Shown here: positions 1-9,381 of the stretch, one piece after another
Layout of the letters: the number at the start of each line of letters is the position of its first letter
Numbering within the stretch: the first letter of the stretch is position 1
Origin: Chersky-806 sp038252255
GTDB taxonomy: Bacteria; Actinomycetota; Acidimicrobiia; IMCC26256; JAENVU01
Direction: 5' to 3'
Length of the DNA: 64,000 nt
NCBI GenBank assembly: GCA_038252255.1
Contig: JBBSAM010000003.1
Span: 1 to 64,000, forward strand
Notes under the pieces: model-generated
Database searches by the model: none
What the model saw: only the letters and a program-made list of their open reading frames with translations
Told to the model about the DNA's origin: nothing
Translations under genes and position numbers: made by a program

Positions 1-2
1 CG

Positions 3-491
3 AAGACTGAGAAGGCGGGAGGCTGGTCGGCGCACGTGCTCATCGACCACGAAGCCCTCGTCCGCGGCCACACCATCGACGGGGAACGCTGCGAGATCCC
101 CGGAGTCGGCCCCGTCAGCGTCGAGTGGGCCCGCGAGCTGTTGGGGACCGCGTTCGTCACCGCGATCATCAACAAAGGCAAAGACATCACGACCGTCGCC
201 CACCTCGGGCGGCACATCCCCGCCGAGCTACGCACCGCGATGATCGTCTCCGGCCGCGAATGCACCATCGACGGCTGCACCGGCCGGGAGTACCTCGAGC
301 TCGACCACTGCGAGACCGACCACGCCAAAGGCGTGCCCACCGCCTGGCACAACCTCGCCTGGCTCTGCTCCATCCACCACACCCGAAAGACCCAGGGCTG
401 GACCCTCGGCCCACCCGACCCCATCACCCGAAAACGAAGACTCACCCCACCCGGGACCAGACCACCCCCACCACCAATCCTCGCCGCGTAA
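3..491 (+). CDS. HNH endonuclease, C-terminal part (5' end outside window)
   Basis: The frame is open from the first bases of the window, so this is the 3' end of a longer gene; the GTG at 36 is only an internal codon. The visible 162 residues hold a C-terminal HNH nuclease domain with a Cys pair (CTIDGC), a central LDHCETDH segment and a terminal CSIHH with a Trp soon after. This is the arrangement of DUF222/13E12-type actinobacterial HNH proteins. The protein ends in a basic, Pro-rich tail. A full-length relative lies at 54486-55661 with a similar C-terminal core. The family is probably a metal-dependent DNA nuclease, but its cellular role is poorly known. The N-terminal half is not visible, so assignment to DUF222 is inferred. 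The following 202 bases, up to the convergent helicase gene, show no gene. Confidence 0.75.
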   Translation, partial: KTEKAGGWSAHVLIDHEALVRGHTIDGERCEIPGVGPVSVEWARELLGTAFVTAIINKGKDITTVAHLGRHIPAELRTAMIVSGRECTIDGCTGREYLELDHCETDHAKGVPTAWHNLAWLCSIHHTRKTQGWTLGPPDPITRKRRLTPPGTRPPPPPILAA

Positions 492-693
492 CCGCCCGGT
501 CGAGCGATAACGCAACTGGCACCCGGTTCCGTTCACGGAGCGATGGCCTGAGACGGATGGGTGTCCGTACGAGCGAGTTGGTCTGCGCCCCTCAGCAGAC
601 CCTTGTTCGAGCGAGAGGACATCCGTGCGGATCGGGCCGTGAGCGAAAAGACACAACCGCGCTGGCCGTGAGCGGGAGAAGGCGCGACGCGGG

Positions 694-3600
694 TCAGATC
701 GGGGGGTTGTCCTCGGGGACGCCGTCGACGTAGGTCACCCGGTTCGTCCGCACCGCCGGCACGGTGGCACCCGGCACCAGCATCCCCACCAGGTTCAGCG
801 GATCGGTGGCGTTGACGGTGACGCGCTCCCCCGCCCGCTCCAGCTTGGTGACGTGGCCCAGCTGTTCGACCGCTTCGGGCAGGGCGTACTGCTCGCCGGT
901 GAAGCCGGACACGAAGCGACCCCCGCGCACGAGCCCCCGGTCCTCGAGCCGCCGCAGCGCCCACTGCAGCTCCCGCCACGGGAAGCTGAGCGAGTCGTGC
1001 ACCGCGAGGTCACGGAAGATGACTCCCCAGCGGCGGAGCAGGAGCTCGGCCACGGCCTCCGCGAGCTCGTCGCGATCGATCGCCTCGCGCTCGGCCCCGG
1101 TGGCCAGGGTGGGGACGAGCGACCACCGGCCCACCGAGACGGTGGCGGTCTGCGCGCCGCGCAGCAACCGGGAGAACCGCCGGTGCTCGTGCTTGCGCGC
1201 GTCACTCACCTTGCTGCGCACCGCGCCGAAGCCGTCCGCGGTGAGGAGACCGCGCGCGACGCCGTCCCAGAGCGCACGCTCGACGTCTTCGGGGAGCCGG
1301 CGCGTCGCGTCTTCGAGCTCGGTCGAGAAGCTCGCCCCGCGTGTCCGCAGCACTTCGAGGATCTCGAACGTCGCGCCGACCGTGGGCTCCGGCGGATCGA
1401 CCCCGGCCCGGGCCGCTTCGAGCAACCACGGGGTGTCGGAGCGGAAGACCACCGAGATCGGGGTGGCCTTCGAGGGTTGCCCCACCGGCGCATCCGCGTC
1501 GTCACGCGGCTTCGGCGTGAGCCGCAGCCAGCCGACCTGCCCCGCGTGGCAGAGCTGGTCGAGCAGCTCGGGCCGGTACCCGCGCATCCGCCGGGCCAGC
1601 AGCTCGGGCTCCCAGGCCACGGCCGCCGCCTCGAAGCCCTGGAGCTGATCGAGCGCGGCGACCAGCCCGGCCTCGCCCGCGAGCTGGGTGCCGGGCGCGA
1701 CGTGCTGCCACCGGAGCAGGAAGCGCATGAAGTCCTGCGGGGTGACCGCCCGGGTGCTCTCGCGCCGCCGGCGGCGCGAGTACGAGTGCATGCGGGCGAG
1801 GAGCCGGCGGGCCACCCACTCCGTCGTCTCGCCGCCGGTGTAGCGGCCCTGCAACGCGAAGCCGTCGTTCTCGAGCACGGCCAGACCGGCGACGACACGC
1901 GAGGCGGACAAGGTGGTGGCTGCCGCGAGGCGGTCGACCGTCGTCACCCCCGAGATCTCGAGGTGACCACGCAGTGTCGCCGCGACTTCGGGCTCCTCAC
2001 CGCGGAGCACCTGCAAGGCGTCGTCGTGCCGCTCGGTCGTGCACCACAGCTCATGGCCCTCGTGGTCGAGCACCTGCCCCCGACCTCGGTCCAGGAGCTC
2101 CTGCCAGCTGTCTCGCCAGTCGTCACGGGCGCGGGCGATGACGAGGGAGCTGAGGAGGTCGTGCAGGTCGTCGGCGCGGGTCGGCTCGGGCGTGACCTCT
2201 TCCCGCACCTGTTCGATCGCGGCCGGCTCGAGCGCGCCGATCGCGGTGAGGTCCACGTGGAGCCCGCGGCGTAGCTGCACCGCGTTCGTCCGGCGGTTCT
2301 GGAATTCCTCGTCGTCCAGGAACGCGTAGGGCCGGGCGGTGATGATCTCGTGCGCGAGCACCGACGCCTCGGTGGTGTCGACGCAGTGCACGCTCACCTC
2401 GCCCGACTCCATCCGCTCGAGGAGCGTGCGCACCCCGTCGAGGTCGAGCGCTTCGTTCAGGGTGTCGTTGATCGTCTGGCGCACGAGCACGTGGTCGGGG
2501 ATCTCGATGGGCCCGGTGATGTTCTCCTGGCAGGCCGCGGCCTGGGGGAACAGCGCGGCCATGAGATCGTCCGCCTCCATCCGCTGGATCGGCGGCGGGT
2601 TCTTGCGACCGTTGCGGAACCGGAGGATGAGCAGCGCCCGGTTGAGGTTCCAGCGCCAGCGGGCCAGGAACATCGGCGAGTCGAGGATCGCCTGGCGCAG
2701 CGTCTCCTCCACGCCCCCGCTCGTCACGTAGCGCGGCACCTCTTCCAGCGGGAAGCTGTGGTGCGGGCCGAGTGACAGCACGACCGCGTCGTCGGTGGCA
2801 GCCGCTTGGAGCTCGAAGTTGAACGTGCGGCAGAACTTCTTGCGCAGCGCCAGACCGAGCGCGCGGTTCACCCGGCCGCCGTTCGGTGAGTGGAGCACCA
2901 GCTGCATGCCACCGGTGTCGTCGAAGAAGCGCTCGAGCACCAGGTGCTCCTGCGTGGGCATGACGCCGAGCACCGCGCGGGCCACCGCGAGGTAGTCGAC
3001 CACCAGCGCGGCGGCGACCTCGCCCAGCCCCGTGGTATCGACGACGAACGCGCGGGCACCGTCCGGATCGCCGGCCGCGAGGTGCTCGTCCACGTGGCGG
3101 CGCAGCTCGGAGACCTCGGCCGACAGCTCGGCGGTACGGGCCGGCGCCTCGCCCATCCAGAACGGCACCGTCGGGCTCGCATCGCCCGCGTCGCGGACCC
3201 GGACGACACCGGGCTCGACCCGGCGGATCTGCCACGAGTGGGTGCCGAGCAGGAAGATGTCGCCCGCCATGGACTCGACGGCCCAGTCCTCGTTGACCGT
3301 GCCGATGAACGTGTCGTCCGGCTCGGCGACGACCCGGTAGTCCCCGGTCTCGGGGATCGCGCCGCCCGACGTGAGCGCGGCGATCCGGCCACCGGTGCCG
3401 CCGCGCAGCTCACCGTTCACCGCGTCGTGATGGACGAACGCGCCGCGCGTGCCCCGGCCCGTCTCCACCCCGCCGGACACGAGCGCGATGACCTCGTCGA
3501 ACTGGGGACGGGTCATCGCCGCGTACGGCGCGGCCTTGCGCACGAGCGCGAACAGGTCGTCGGTGGTCCACTCCTTGGCCGCGGTCTCCGCGATGACGTG

Positions 3601-4893
3601 TTGCGCGGCGATGTCCATCGGCATCCGGGCCGGGACGATGGCGTCGAGCCGCCCGGCGCGCACCGCGCCGAGGAGCGCGGCACATTCCACCAGCGCATCG
3701 CGCGTCAGCGGGTAGAGGCGGCCCTTCGGTGTGCCGACCCGGGTGTGGTTCGAGCGACCGACCCGCTGGAGGAAGGTGGCGATGCTCCGGGGCGAGCCGA
3801 TCTGGCAGACGAGCTCGACCGGCCCGATGTCGATGCCGAGCTCGAGCGAGGCGGTCGCGACGAGGGCCTTCAGCTCACCGGCCCGGAGCCGGCGCTCCAC
3901 CCGGGCGCGCCGGTCCTTCGAGAGGCTGCCGTGATGCGCGGCGACGACGTCGTCGCCGAGCCGTTCGCCGAGCTGGTGCGCGAGCCGCTCGGCGAGCCGG
4001 CGCGTGTTCACGAACACGAGCGTGGTGTGGTGCTGGCGCACCAGCTCCGCGATCTGGTCGAGGACGTCGTCCATCTGCTCGGCCGACGCGACCGCCTCGA
4101 GCTCGGCATCCGGCAGCTCGAGCTGGAGGTCCAGATCGCGCTGGTGCCCCGCGTCGACGATGGCGGGCAGTGGGCGGTCTCCCACCAGCAGCCGGGCGAC
4201 GGTCTCGATGGGCCGCTGGGTCGCGGACAGGCCGACGCGCGCCGGCCGCGCATCGGTGAGCGCTTCGAGCCGCTCCAGCGTGAGCGAGAGGTGCGAGCCC
4301 CGCTTGTCCCGGGCGACGGCGTGGATCTCGTCGACGATCACCGTCTCGGTGGTCTGGAGCAACGCTCGACCGCCCTTGCTCGTCACCAGCAGGAACAGCG
4401 ACTCCGGGGTCGTGACCACGAAGCTCGGCGGGTGCCGCAGCATCGCGGTGCGTTGCGAGGTGGGGGTGTCGCCGGTGCGGACCGCGACCCGGATGTCCGG
4501 AGCCGAGCACCCCAGCTCGGCCGCGACCGCCGCGATCTCGCGCAACGGGCGCTCGAGGTTCTCGGCGATGTCCACCGCGAGCGCCTTCAACGGCGACACG
4601 TACACGACTCGTGTGATGTCGGCCACCGGCTCGCCCGCGTCGTGCGCGCGGTAGAGCCGGTCGATGCCGACGAGGAACCCGGCGAGGGTCTTGCCGGAGC
4701 CCGTCGGCGCCGCGATCAGCGTGTCGAGCCCGGCCGCGATGTGGACCCACCCCTCCACCTGCGGCGGTGTGGGACCGTCCGGGAACCGGCGCCGGAACCA
4801 CTCGGCCACCGCAGGATGGAAGGCGCCGTCGGCATCTCCGGACGCGGCCGCGCCCACCAGCGAGAGCTGGCCGGGAGTGGCGAGAGTGGTCAC
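694..4893 (-). CDS. lhr: Lhr-family ATP-dependent helicase
   Basis: Large superfamily 2 helicase of about 1,399 residues. Near the N terminus it has a Walker A motif (APTGSGKT) and a DEIH box (VDEIHAVARDKRG). These are followed by a second RecA-like domain with the GRSNHTRVGTPKGRLYPLTR signature typical of Lhr. A long C-terminal region with winged-helix-type and beta-barrel segments follows, as in Lhr-Core plus CTD proteins. Mycobacterial Lhr is a 3'-5' DNA translocase linked to DNA damage and repair. The GTG at 4893 is chosen as start because a GAGGA element lies just upstream and the protein then begins close to the helicase core. An ATG at 4992 in the same frame would overlap the divergent gene starting at 4986. 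The gene stands alone, head to head with the KARI-like gene. Confidence 0.92.
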   Translation of the reverse strand: MTTLATPGQLSLVGAAASGDADGAFHPAVAEWFRRRFPDGPTPPQVEGWVHIAAGLDTLIAAPTGSGKTLAGFLVGIDRLYRAHDAGEPVADITRVVYVSPLKALAVDIAENLERPLREIAAVAAELGCSAPDIRVAVRTGDTPTSQRTAMLRHPPSFVVTTPESLFLLVTSKGGRALLQTTETVIVDEIHAVARDKRGSHLSLTLERLEALTDARPARVGLSATQRPIETVARLLVGDRPLPAIVDAGHQRDLDLQLELPDAELEAVASAEQMDDVLDQIAELVRQHHTTLVFVNTRRLAERLAHQLGERLGDDVVAAHHGSLSKDRRARVERRLRAGELKALVATASLELGIDIGPVELVCQIGSPRSIATFLQRVGRSNHTRVGTPKGRLYPLTRDALVECAALLGAVRAGRLDAIVPARMPMDIAAQHVIAETAAKEWTTDDLFALVRKAAPYAAMTRPQFDEVIALVSGGVETGRGTRGAFVHHDAVNGELRGGTGGRIAALTSGGAIPETGDYRVVAEPDDTFIGTVNEDWAVESMAGDIFLLGTHSWQIRRVEPGVVRVRDAGDASPTVPFWMGEAPARTAELSAEVSELRRHVDEHLAAGDPDGARAFVVDTTGLGEVAAALVVDYLAVARAVLGVMPTQEHLVLERFFDDTGGMQLVLHSPNGGRVNRALGLALRKKFCRTFNFELQAAATDDAVVLSLGPHHSFPLEEVPRYVTSGGVEETLRQAILDSPMFLARWRWNLNRALLILRFRNGRKNPPPIQRMEADDLMAALFPQAAACQENITGPIEIPDHVLVRQTINDTLNEALDLDGVRTLLERMESGEVSVHCVDTTEASVLAHEIITARPYAFLDDEEFQNRRTNAVQLRRGLHVDLTAIGALEPAAIEQVREEVTPEPTRADDLHDLLSSLVIARARDDWRDSWQELLDRGRGQVLDHEGHELWCTTERHDDALQVLRGEEPEVAATLRGHLEISGVTTVDRLAAATTLSASRVVAGLAVLENDGFALQGRYTGGETTEWVARRLLARMHSYSRRRRRESTRAVTPQDFMRFLLRWQHVAPGTQLAGEAGLVAALDQLQGFEAAAVAWEPELLARRMRGYRPELLDQLCHAGQVGWLRLTPKPRDDADAPVGQPSKATPISVVFRSDTPWLLEAARAGVDPPEPTVGATFEILEVLRTRGASFSTELEDATRRLPEDVERALWDGVARGLLTADGFGAVRSKVSDARKHEHRRFSRLLRGAQTATVSVGRWSLVPTLATGAEREAIDRDELAEAVAELLLRRWGVIFRDLAVHDSLSFPWRELQWALRRLEDRGLVRGGRFVSGFTGEQYALPEAVEQLGHVTKLERAGERVTVNATDPLNLVGMLVPGATVPAVRTNRVTYVDGVPEDNPPI

Positions 4894-4985
4894 CGTTCCA
4901 TCCTCGCGCGGGGGTGGGACAAGAGCCGCGGGCGGGTTGGGCACGCACTGGGCAACGCATACCCGGCCAAGTACCTTCCGCAGGC

Positions 4986-5963
4986 ATGGCAACGATCTTC
5001 CACGACGAGGACGCCGACCTCGCCGCCATCCGGGGCTCCTCGGTCGCGGTCGTGGGCTACGGGAACCAGGGCCGTTCGTGGGCGCTGAACCTGCGGGACT
5101 CGGGCCTGGACGTGCGGGTGTGCGTCCGGGCCGACGCCTCGCGCGACCAGGCGGCGGCGGACGGCTTCACACCGGGCGACCTCGAGCTGGCCGACGATGC
5201 GGACATCGTCTGCGTGCTCGTCCCCGACGACGTCATCCCGTCCCTGCCGCTCCGCCGCCCCGCCACGGGGCTCACCATCGTCGCCAGCGGGTACACGCTC
5301 GCGTTCGACCGGTTCGACCCGGTCGGCGACGTCGGCATGGTCGCGCCGCGGATGCTCGGTCCCGAGGTCCGCCGCTGCTACGAGGAGGGCATCGGGTTCA
5401 TCACCGCGGTCGGAGTCCACCGGGACGCGACGGGTCGGGCGCAGGCCCGCACCCTCGCGGTCGCCAACGCCATCGGCGGGACCCGCCAGGGTGCGATCGA
5501 GCTCACCCCGATGCAGGAGGCGGTGCTCGATCTCGCGGTCGAGCAGGCCCTCGCGCCCGCGCTGACCCACGTCAACGGCACCTTCGTGCAGGTGATGCTC
5601 GAGCAGGGCATCCCACTCGAAGCCGTGATCACCGAGCTCGTGCTCTCAGGCGAGGTGGAGCGCACGATGCGCCTCGTCCGCGAAGGCGGGTACGCGGCAC
5701 AGTTCGAGTTCCACTCCCCGACGAGCCAGTACGGCCAGCTCGCGCGGCGCGAGGAGTACCGGGACGTCGACATCGGTGCGACGATGCGCCGGCTCGTCGG
5801 CGAGATCACGTCCGGCCGATTCGCCGACGAATGGGACGCGGAACGCGACGCGGGCTACCCGAACCTGGTGCGGCTGCGGGACCGCCACGCGGGCCCGCCG
5901 GTGCGCGAGTTCGAGGAGGCGCTCCGCCGCGAGCTCGGCGAAGGCGCGACGCGCCGGGCCTAG
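4986..5963 (+). CDS. Ketol-acid reductoisomerase-like protein lacking the catalytic His
   Basis: A 325-residue protein that aligns along its whole length with class I ketol-acid reductoisomerase (IlvC, about 330-340 residues). It starts with the same FHDEDADL-type N terminus and has a Rossmann NAD(P) motif GYGNQG (24-29), the IGGTRQG segment (163-169) and a knotted C-terminal helical domain. Of the metal ligands, Asp182 and Glu186 (LDLAVEQ) are kept. The HG pair that normally follows the Rossmann fold reads ASGYTLAF here, so Ser101 sits where the catalytic His should be, and the APKGPGH segment reads APRMLGP. It may therefore not perform the normal acetohydroxyacid isomeroreduction of branched-chain amino-acid synthesis and may act on another substrate. 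No ilvB, ilvN or ilvD genes are nearby, unlike a true ilvC locus. Confidence 0.75.
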   Translation: MATIFHDEDADLAAIRGSSVAVVGYGNQGRSWALNLRDSGLDVRVCVRADASRDQAAADGFTPGDLELADDADIVCVLVPDDVIPSLPLRRPATGLTIVASGYTLAFDRFDPVGDVGMVAPRMLGPEVRRCYEEGIGFITAVGVHRDATGRAQARTLAVANAIGGTRQGAIELTPMQEAVLDLAVEQALAPALTHVNGTFVQVMLEQGIPLEAVITELVLSGEVERTMRLVREGGYAAQFEFHSPTSQYGQLARREEYRDVDIGATMRRLVGEITSGRFADEWDAERDAGYPNLVRLRDRHAGPPVREFEEALRRELGEGATRRA

Positions 5964-6194
5964 AAGTGCCGGGCTCGCGCCACACTGCTGGGATGGGGAG
6001 ACAAGCCGAGTTCAAGGGTGGTACCGCCGTCGATGAGACTCCCCCCACGGTTCCGCGCCCGGCGCCTCTGCCACGGGCAGGATTCCCGAAGGGAGTGGCT
6101 CGCCAAACCCGTTCGGGGCCAACCGCATCGCGACCGCACCACTCCACCCGGCAATCGGTAGCCTTCGCCCGAGCCGTCGAGAGCCGGAGCTGCG

Positions 6195-7865
6195 GTGACG
6201 AGCGGGGGCGAGGGGCACAGCGAGGCTGAGGCGACCAGCCCGCGCCCGCCCGCGGTCGCGCCCGGGTCGCGCCACCGGTGGAGGCTCCACATCGGTGCGC
6301 TCGCGGTCCTGGTCGTCGGGCTCGTGATCACCGCGACCCTGTCCATCGGGACTGAGAGCCTGCGCCAGGAGAACGAGGACCGGCTGCTGCGCCAGCGGGT
6401 CCACGAAGCGGCCGCGGTTGCGTCGGCAGCCGTGCCGAGCGTCCAGACTCCGCTGTCGTCGGCCGCGATCCTGGCCCAGCGGACCAACGGCGCTCCGGGC
6501 GCGTTCAACCAGGTCCTGGGGAAGCTCGTCCATGCCGGTACGCCGTACGTCTCGGCGTCGCTCTGGGATCTCAGCACGCTGGACCCGACGCTCGAGGTTT
6601 CCCTGGGCAAGCAACCACTCTTGGCCGGGGACGGCACGCAGGCTCAACGGGCGTTCTTGACGCGCGCGCTCGGCGCGAAGACGTTCCTGACGCGGGACAT
6701 GTTGCAGCGCACGCCCCGGCGCATCGGATACGCACTCGCCTCACCGAACAAGAAGTACGTCGTCTACGCCGAGCAGAACCTGCCGAGGGCCCGGCGGGCT
6801 CGGATCGACCAGGACACCGCGTTCGCGGACCTGGACTACGCCCTCTACCTCGGTCCGAAGATCGATCCGGCGCGGCTCATCGCCTCGAGTGTGAAGGGCG
6901 ACGTCGCGCTCGAGGGCCGCAAGCTCGGTGAGGCGGTGCCGTTCGGAGACCAGAAGCTGTTCATCGTCCTCGCGCCGCGGGCCGAGCTCGGCGGAACGTT
7001 GCTGGCCTGGCTTCCCTGGATTCTCGCAGCGACGGGCATCGTCCTCACCCTCGCGGCCGCCGCGCTCGAGGAGTGGCTCAGCCGCCGACGGGAGCGGGCG
7101 GAGACCCTCGCCCACGAGCTCGAGAAGATCGCGGCCGAGAACGCCCAGCTCCTGGCCGATCAACGCACGGTCGCCTACACGCTGCAGCACAGCCTGCTAC
7201 CCGACGCGCTGCCGGAGGTCGACGGGCTGGATCTCGGGGTGCGCTACGTCGCCGGGGTCGAAGGCGTGGACATCGGCGGCGACTGGTACGACGTCGTGAC
7301 CCTGGACGACGGGCGACTCTTCTTCGTCGTGGGCGACGTGTCCGGTCGGGGGCTGCGCGCCGCGACGGTCATGGCCTCGCTCCGCTACGCCATCCGCGCC
7401 TACGCCATGCAGGGCGACGATCCCGCGACGGTGCTCACCAAGCTCACGCGCCTGCTGAGCGTCGTGAAGGACGGTGCGTTCGCCACCGTGCTGTGCGGCG
7501 TCATCGACGTCGAGCGCCACGAGGCGACCCTCGCGAGCGCCGGTCATCCCTTCCCGTTGCTGATCGCGAACGGGCACACCGAGTACGTACCGACGCGCAA
7601 CGGCGTCCCCGTGGGGGTCGCCGGGTCGGACCCGTACGAATCCGTCACCGCGACCATCCCACCGAAGGGAACGCTGCTCGTGTTCACCGACGGCCTCGTC
7701 GAGCGGCGCGGTGAGCCGCTCGACGTCGGCTTCCAACGGCTTCGGAATTCCTCGGCCGGCCCGGAGGGCTCCCTCGAGGATCTGCTGACCAAGCTCGTCA
7801 CCGAGGCCGCGAGCGCGGGATCGCAGGACGACACCGCGCTGCTCGGGATCCGCTGGCGGAGCTGA
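6195..7865 (+). CDS. Membrane-bound SpoIIE/RsbU-type PP2C phosphatase with extracytoplasmic sensor
   Basis: A 556-residue protein with a GTG start five bases after a GGAG. It has a first membrane helix at about residues 34-54 and an extracytoplasmic region of roughly 210 residues resembling periplasmic ligand-sensing domains. A second helix lies at about 268-292, followed by a short coiled coil with LQHSLLP, typical of the linker before the phosphatase. The C-terminal SpoIIE domain has GGDWYDV, VGDVSGRGLRAA, SAGHPFPLL, FTDGLVERR and the terminal DDTALL. The acidic positions for two metal ions are present. RsbU-like enzymes dephosphorylate a STAS anti-anti-sigma factor in response to a signal. 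The convergent STAS gene starts right after this gene's end (one-base gap) and is the obvious candidate substrate. No anti-sigma kinase is encoded next to them. Confidence 0.9.
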   Translation: MTSGGEGHSEAEATSPRPPAVAPGSRHRWRLHIGALAVLVVGLVITATLSIGTESLRQENEDRLLRQRVHEAAAVASAAVPSVQTPLSSAAILAQRTNGAPGAFNQVLGKLVHAGTPYVSASLWDLSTLDPTLEVSLGKQPLLAGDGTQAQRAFLTRALGAKTFLTRDMLQRTPRRIGYALASPNKKYVVYAEQNLPRARRARIDQDTAFADLDYALYLGPKIDPARLIASSVKGDVALEGRKLGEAVPFGDQKLFIVLAPRAELGGTLLAWLPWILAATGIVLTLAAAALEEWLSRRRERAETLAHELEKIAAENAQLLADQRTVAYTLQHSLLPDALPEVDGLDLGVRYVAGVEGVDIGGDWYDVVTLDDGRLFFVVGDVSGRGLRAATVMASLRYAIRAYAMQGDDPATVLTKLTRLLSVVKDGAFATVLCGVIDVERHEATLASAGHPFPLLIANGHTEYVPTRNGVPVGVAGSDPYESVTATIPPKGTLLVFTDGLVERRGEPLDVGFQRLRNSSAGPEGSLEDLLTKLVTEAASAGSQDDTALLGIRWRS

Positions 7866-7866
7866 T

Positions 7867-8259
7867 CTAGGCCAGATGGAACTGCCGGCTCAGGCCGGTG
7901 ATCTCGAGCACGCGGCGGGCGTGCGACGGGACGCGGTCGAGCGCGAACGCGATCCCGCGCCCCTCCGCCTCCTGCTGGGCCCGGCACAGGGTTCCGAGCC
8001 CGGAGCTGTCGAGGAAGGCCAGGCCCGCGAGATCGACCGTCACGGAGGTGACGGGGCGAGCGACCAGAGATTGCAGCTGGCGGAGCAGCTCGGGCGCGGA
8101 GGCGAGGTCGAGGTCACCCCGCAACGTCACGACGGCCGCGCCGTCGACCTCGACCGTGTCGTAGGTCAGCGAAGGGTCCAAGCCCGCGGCGCCGAGGCCG
8201 GCGCCTCTCGGCGCCGGCTGGGGAATCGGAGCGACATCCGGGCTCCCGGTCTCGTACAT
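7867..8259 (-). CDS. STAS-domain anti-anti-sigma factor
   Basis: About 130 residues with a single STAS fold. The region GDLDLASAPELL leads to VTVDLAGLAFLDSSGLGTL; its DSSG holds the serine phosphorylated in SpoIIAA/RsbV-type proteins. In the known partner-switching scheme the unphosphorylated form sequesters an anti-sigma kinase and releases a sigma factor. The start is placed at the ATG at 8259, preceded by GGAGG three bases away. An ATG at 8310 is also open, but there the purine run abuts the start codon. It converges on the SpoIIE-type phosphatase gene, so the two are encoded together but not on one transcript. Confidence 0.85.
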   Translation of the reverse strand: MYETGSPDVAPIPQPAPRGAGLGAAGLDPSLTYDTVEVDGAAVVTLRGDLDLASAPELLRQLQSLVARPVTSVTVDLAGLAFLDSSGLGTLCRAQQEAEGRGIAFALDRVPSHARRVLEITGLSRQFHLA

Positions 8260-8352
8260 CTGCCTCCAATCAGGGTCGCCTGGTGGAAGCCTGCCGAACG
8301 TGGGGCCCATCCTCCCTTACGAGCTCGACCGGGTTCAAGCGGCCCTGCTGCG

Positions 8353-9009
8353 CTACGACCCGCCGGCGGCGGCCCCGATGCGGCCCACGACGTCTTTGCC
8401 GACTTCGCGGGCGTGATCGAGGGCCGAGGCAATGGGTGCCGTGACGAGGTTGGCCGGCGGGGTGTCCGGAGCATGCGGGTGCGGCCGCTTCGGCGCGGTG
8501 CGCTTCGCGGTCTTGAGTGCGTCGGCCAGGTCGAGGAGCTCCGCTCGCGTCGCGACGTCTCGCAGGTCCGAGAAGAGCTCGCTCTCCTCTTCCTTCACGT
8601 GGTGGCGCACGTTCTCGATCATCACGGTGACCTTGGCGTCGAAGCGCTCGTCGTCGGGGCTGAGGTCCTCGAGCTCCCACAGGAGCCACTTGACGACGTG
8701 GTGCTCCTCGATCGCCTCGAGCACCTCGCCGTCAGCACCTTCGATGTACTCGCGGGCCCAGGGATAGAGCACCTGCTCCTCGATCACTGCGTGCTGCGAG
8801 AGTGCGACGATCATCTCGTCGACGAGCTTGCGCTTCTGCCTCTTCGCGCTGTCTCCCGCCTTCTCGAACCGCTTGAACAGCTGCTCGACCTCCTGGTGAT
8901 CCGCCTTCAAGACCGCGATCGCGTCGGTGCGCGGCTTGGCTCGGCTGCGACCGGCGGCACGGGTGCGGGACGATGTGGCGTTCCTGGATCTCTGCGTCTG
9001 CGTGGGCAT
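8353..9009 (-). CDS. Hemerythrin HHE-domain protein
   Basis: About 218 residues with a basic N-terminal tail and one four-helix hemerythrin-like domain. The iron-ligand pattern is visible: DHQEVEQLF, then HAVIEEQVLYP, then HHVVKWLLWELE, and finally HHVKEEESELF. These supply the His and Glu residues for a di-iron centre. The C terminus is Ala/Pro-rich. Hemerythrin-like proteins bind oxygen or act in oxidative or nitrosative stress; the exact ligand cannot be read from sequence. The start at 9009 (MPTQTQ) is preferred over an in-frame codon at 9030. It stands alone, 93 bases upstream of the STAS gene on the same strand. Confidence 0.88.
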   Translation of the reverse strand: MPTQTQRSRNATSSRTRAAGRSRAKPRTDAIAVLKADHQEVEQLFKRFEKAGDSAKRQKRKLVDEMIVALSQHAVIEEQVLYPWAREYIEGADGEVLEAIEEHHVVKWLLWELEDLSPDDERFDAKVTVMIENVRHHVKEEESELFSDLRDVATRAELLDLADALKTAKRTAPKRPHPHAPDTPPANLVTAPIASALDHAREVGKDVVGRIGAAAGGS

Positions 9010-9135
9010 GGAGCGCGTTGTACCCCGCACCTCTCCGGCTCACACGCAACGTGACCGGCGTCGGGGTTCATGCCGGCGAGTGCTGGGTATGAGCACTCCG
9101 CTTCATTCCCAAGTGAATGTTCGGAGGCAACGATC

Positions 9136-9285
9136 ATGCTCGTGCTCGGAATCATCTTGATGCTCATCGGCTTCCTCTTGGCGGTGCCGGTGCTGTGGAC
9201 GATCGGGATCATCCTCGCGGTGATCGGAGCCGTCCTGTGGGTCGCCGAGGGTTCCGGCGCGACCTGGGGCCGTCGCTGGTACTGA
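9136..9285 (+). CDS. Small two-helix membrane protein (DUF6131-like)
   Basis: A 49-residue protein that is almost entirely two hydrophobic helices, with a short basic C-terminal tail ending in Trp-Tyr (WGRRWY). A GGAGG lies eight bases before the ATG at 9136 and fixes this start. Tiny proteins of this kind (DUF6131 family) are common in actinobacteria and have no known role. A GC-rich hairpin follows the stop codon. The family name is from memory of this type of sequence and is less certain than the gene itself. Confidence 0.75.
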   Translation: MLVLGIILMLIGFLLAVPVLWTIGIILAVIGAVLWVAEGSGATWGRRWY

Positions 9286-9291
9286 CCCGGA

Positions 9292-9308
9292 GCCGGCACC
9301 ACGCCGGC
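9292..9308 (+). terminator. GC-rich hairpin after small membrane gene
   Basis: A perfect 6-base-pair stem (GCCGGC, loop ACCAC, GCCGGC) begins seven bases after the stop codon of the small membrane protein. There is no T run after it, as is common for actinobacterial terminators. Confidence 0.45.
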
Positions 9309-9381
9309 AGAAGAACGTGGCGTACCCGGGGATTGAAGTGCCGTCGACCCGGGTAGCACATCGATACCGACATCCCGCGTC

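Noticed and set aside
4893..4992. ATG at 4992 as the lhr start
   Set aside because: It overlaps the start of the divergent KARI-like gene; the GTG at 4893 has a ribosome site and fits the family start.
2890..5088. Long open frame opposite the Lhr gene, and similar long frames opposite hsdR, hsdM and others
   Set aside because: They lie antisense to clearly conserved genes, have repetitive Arg/Asp/Gly composition typical of high-GC mirror frames, and show no motifs.
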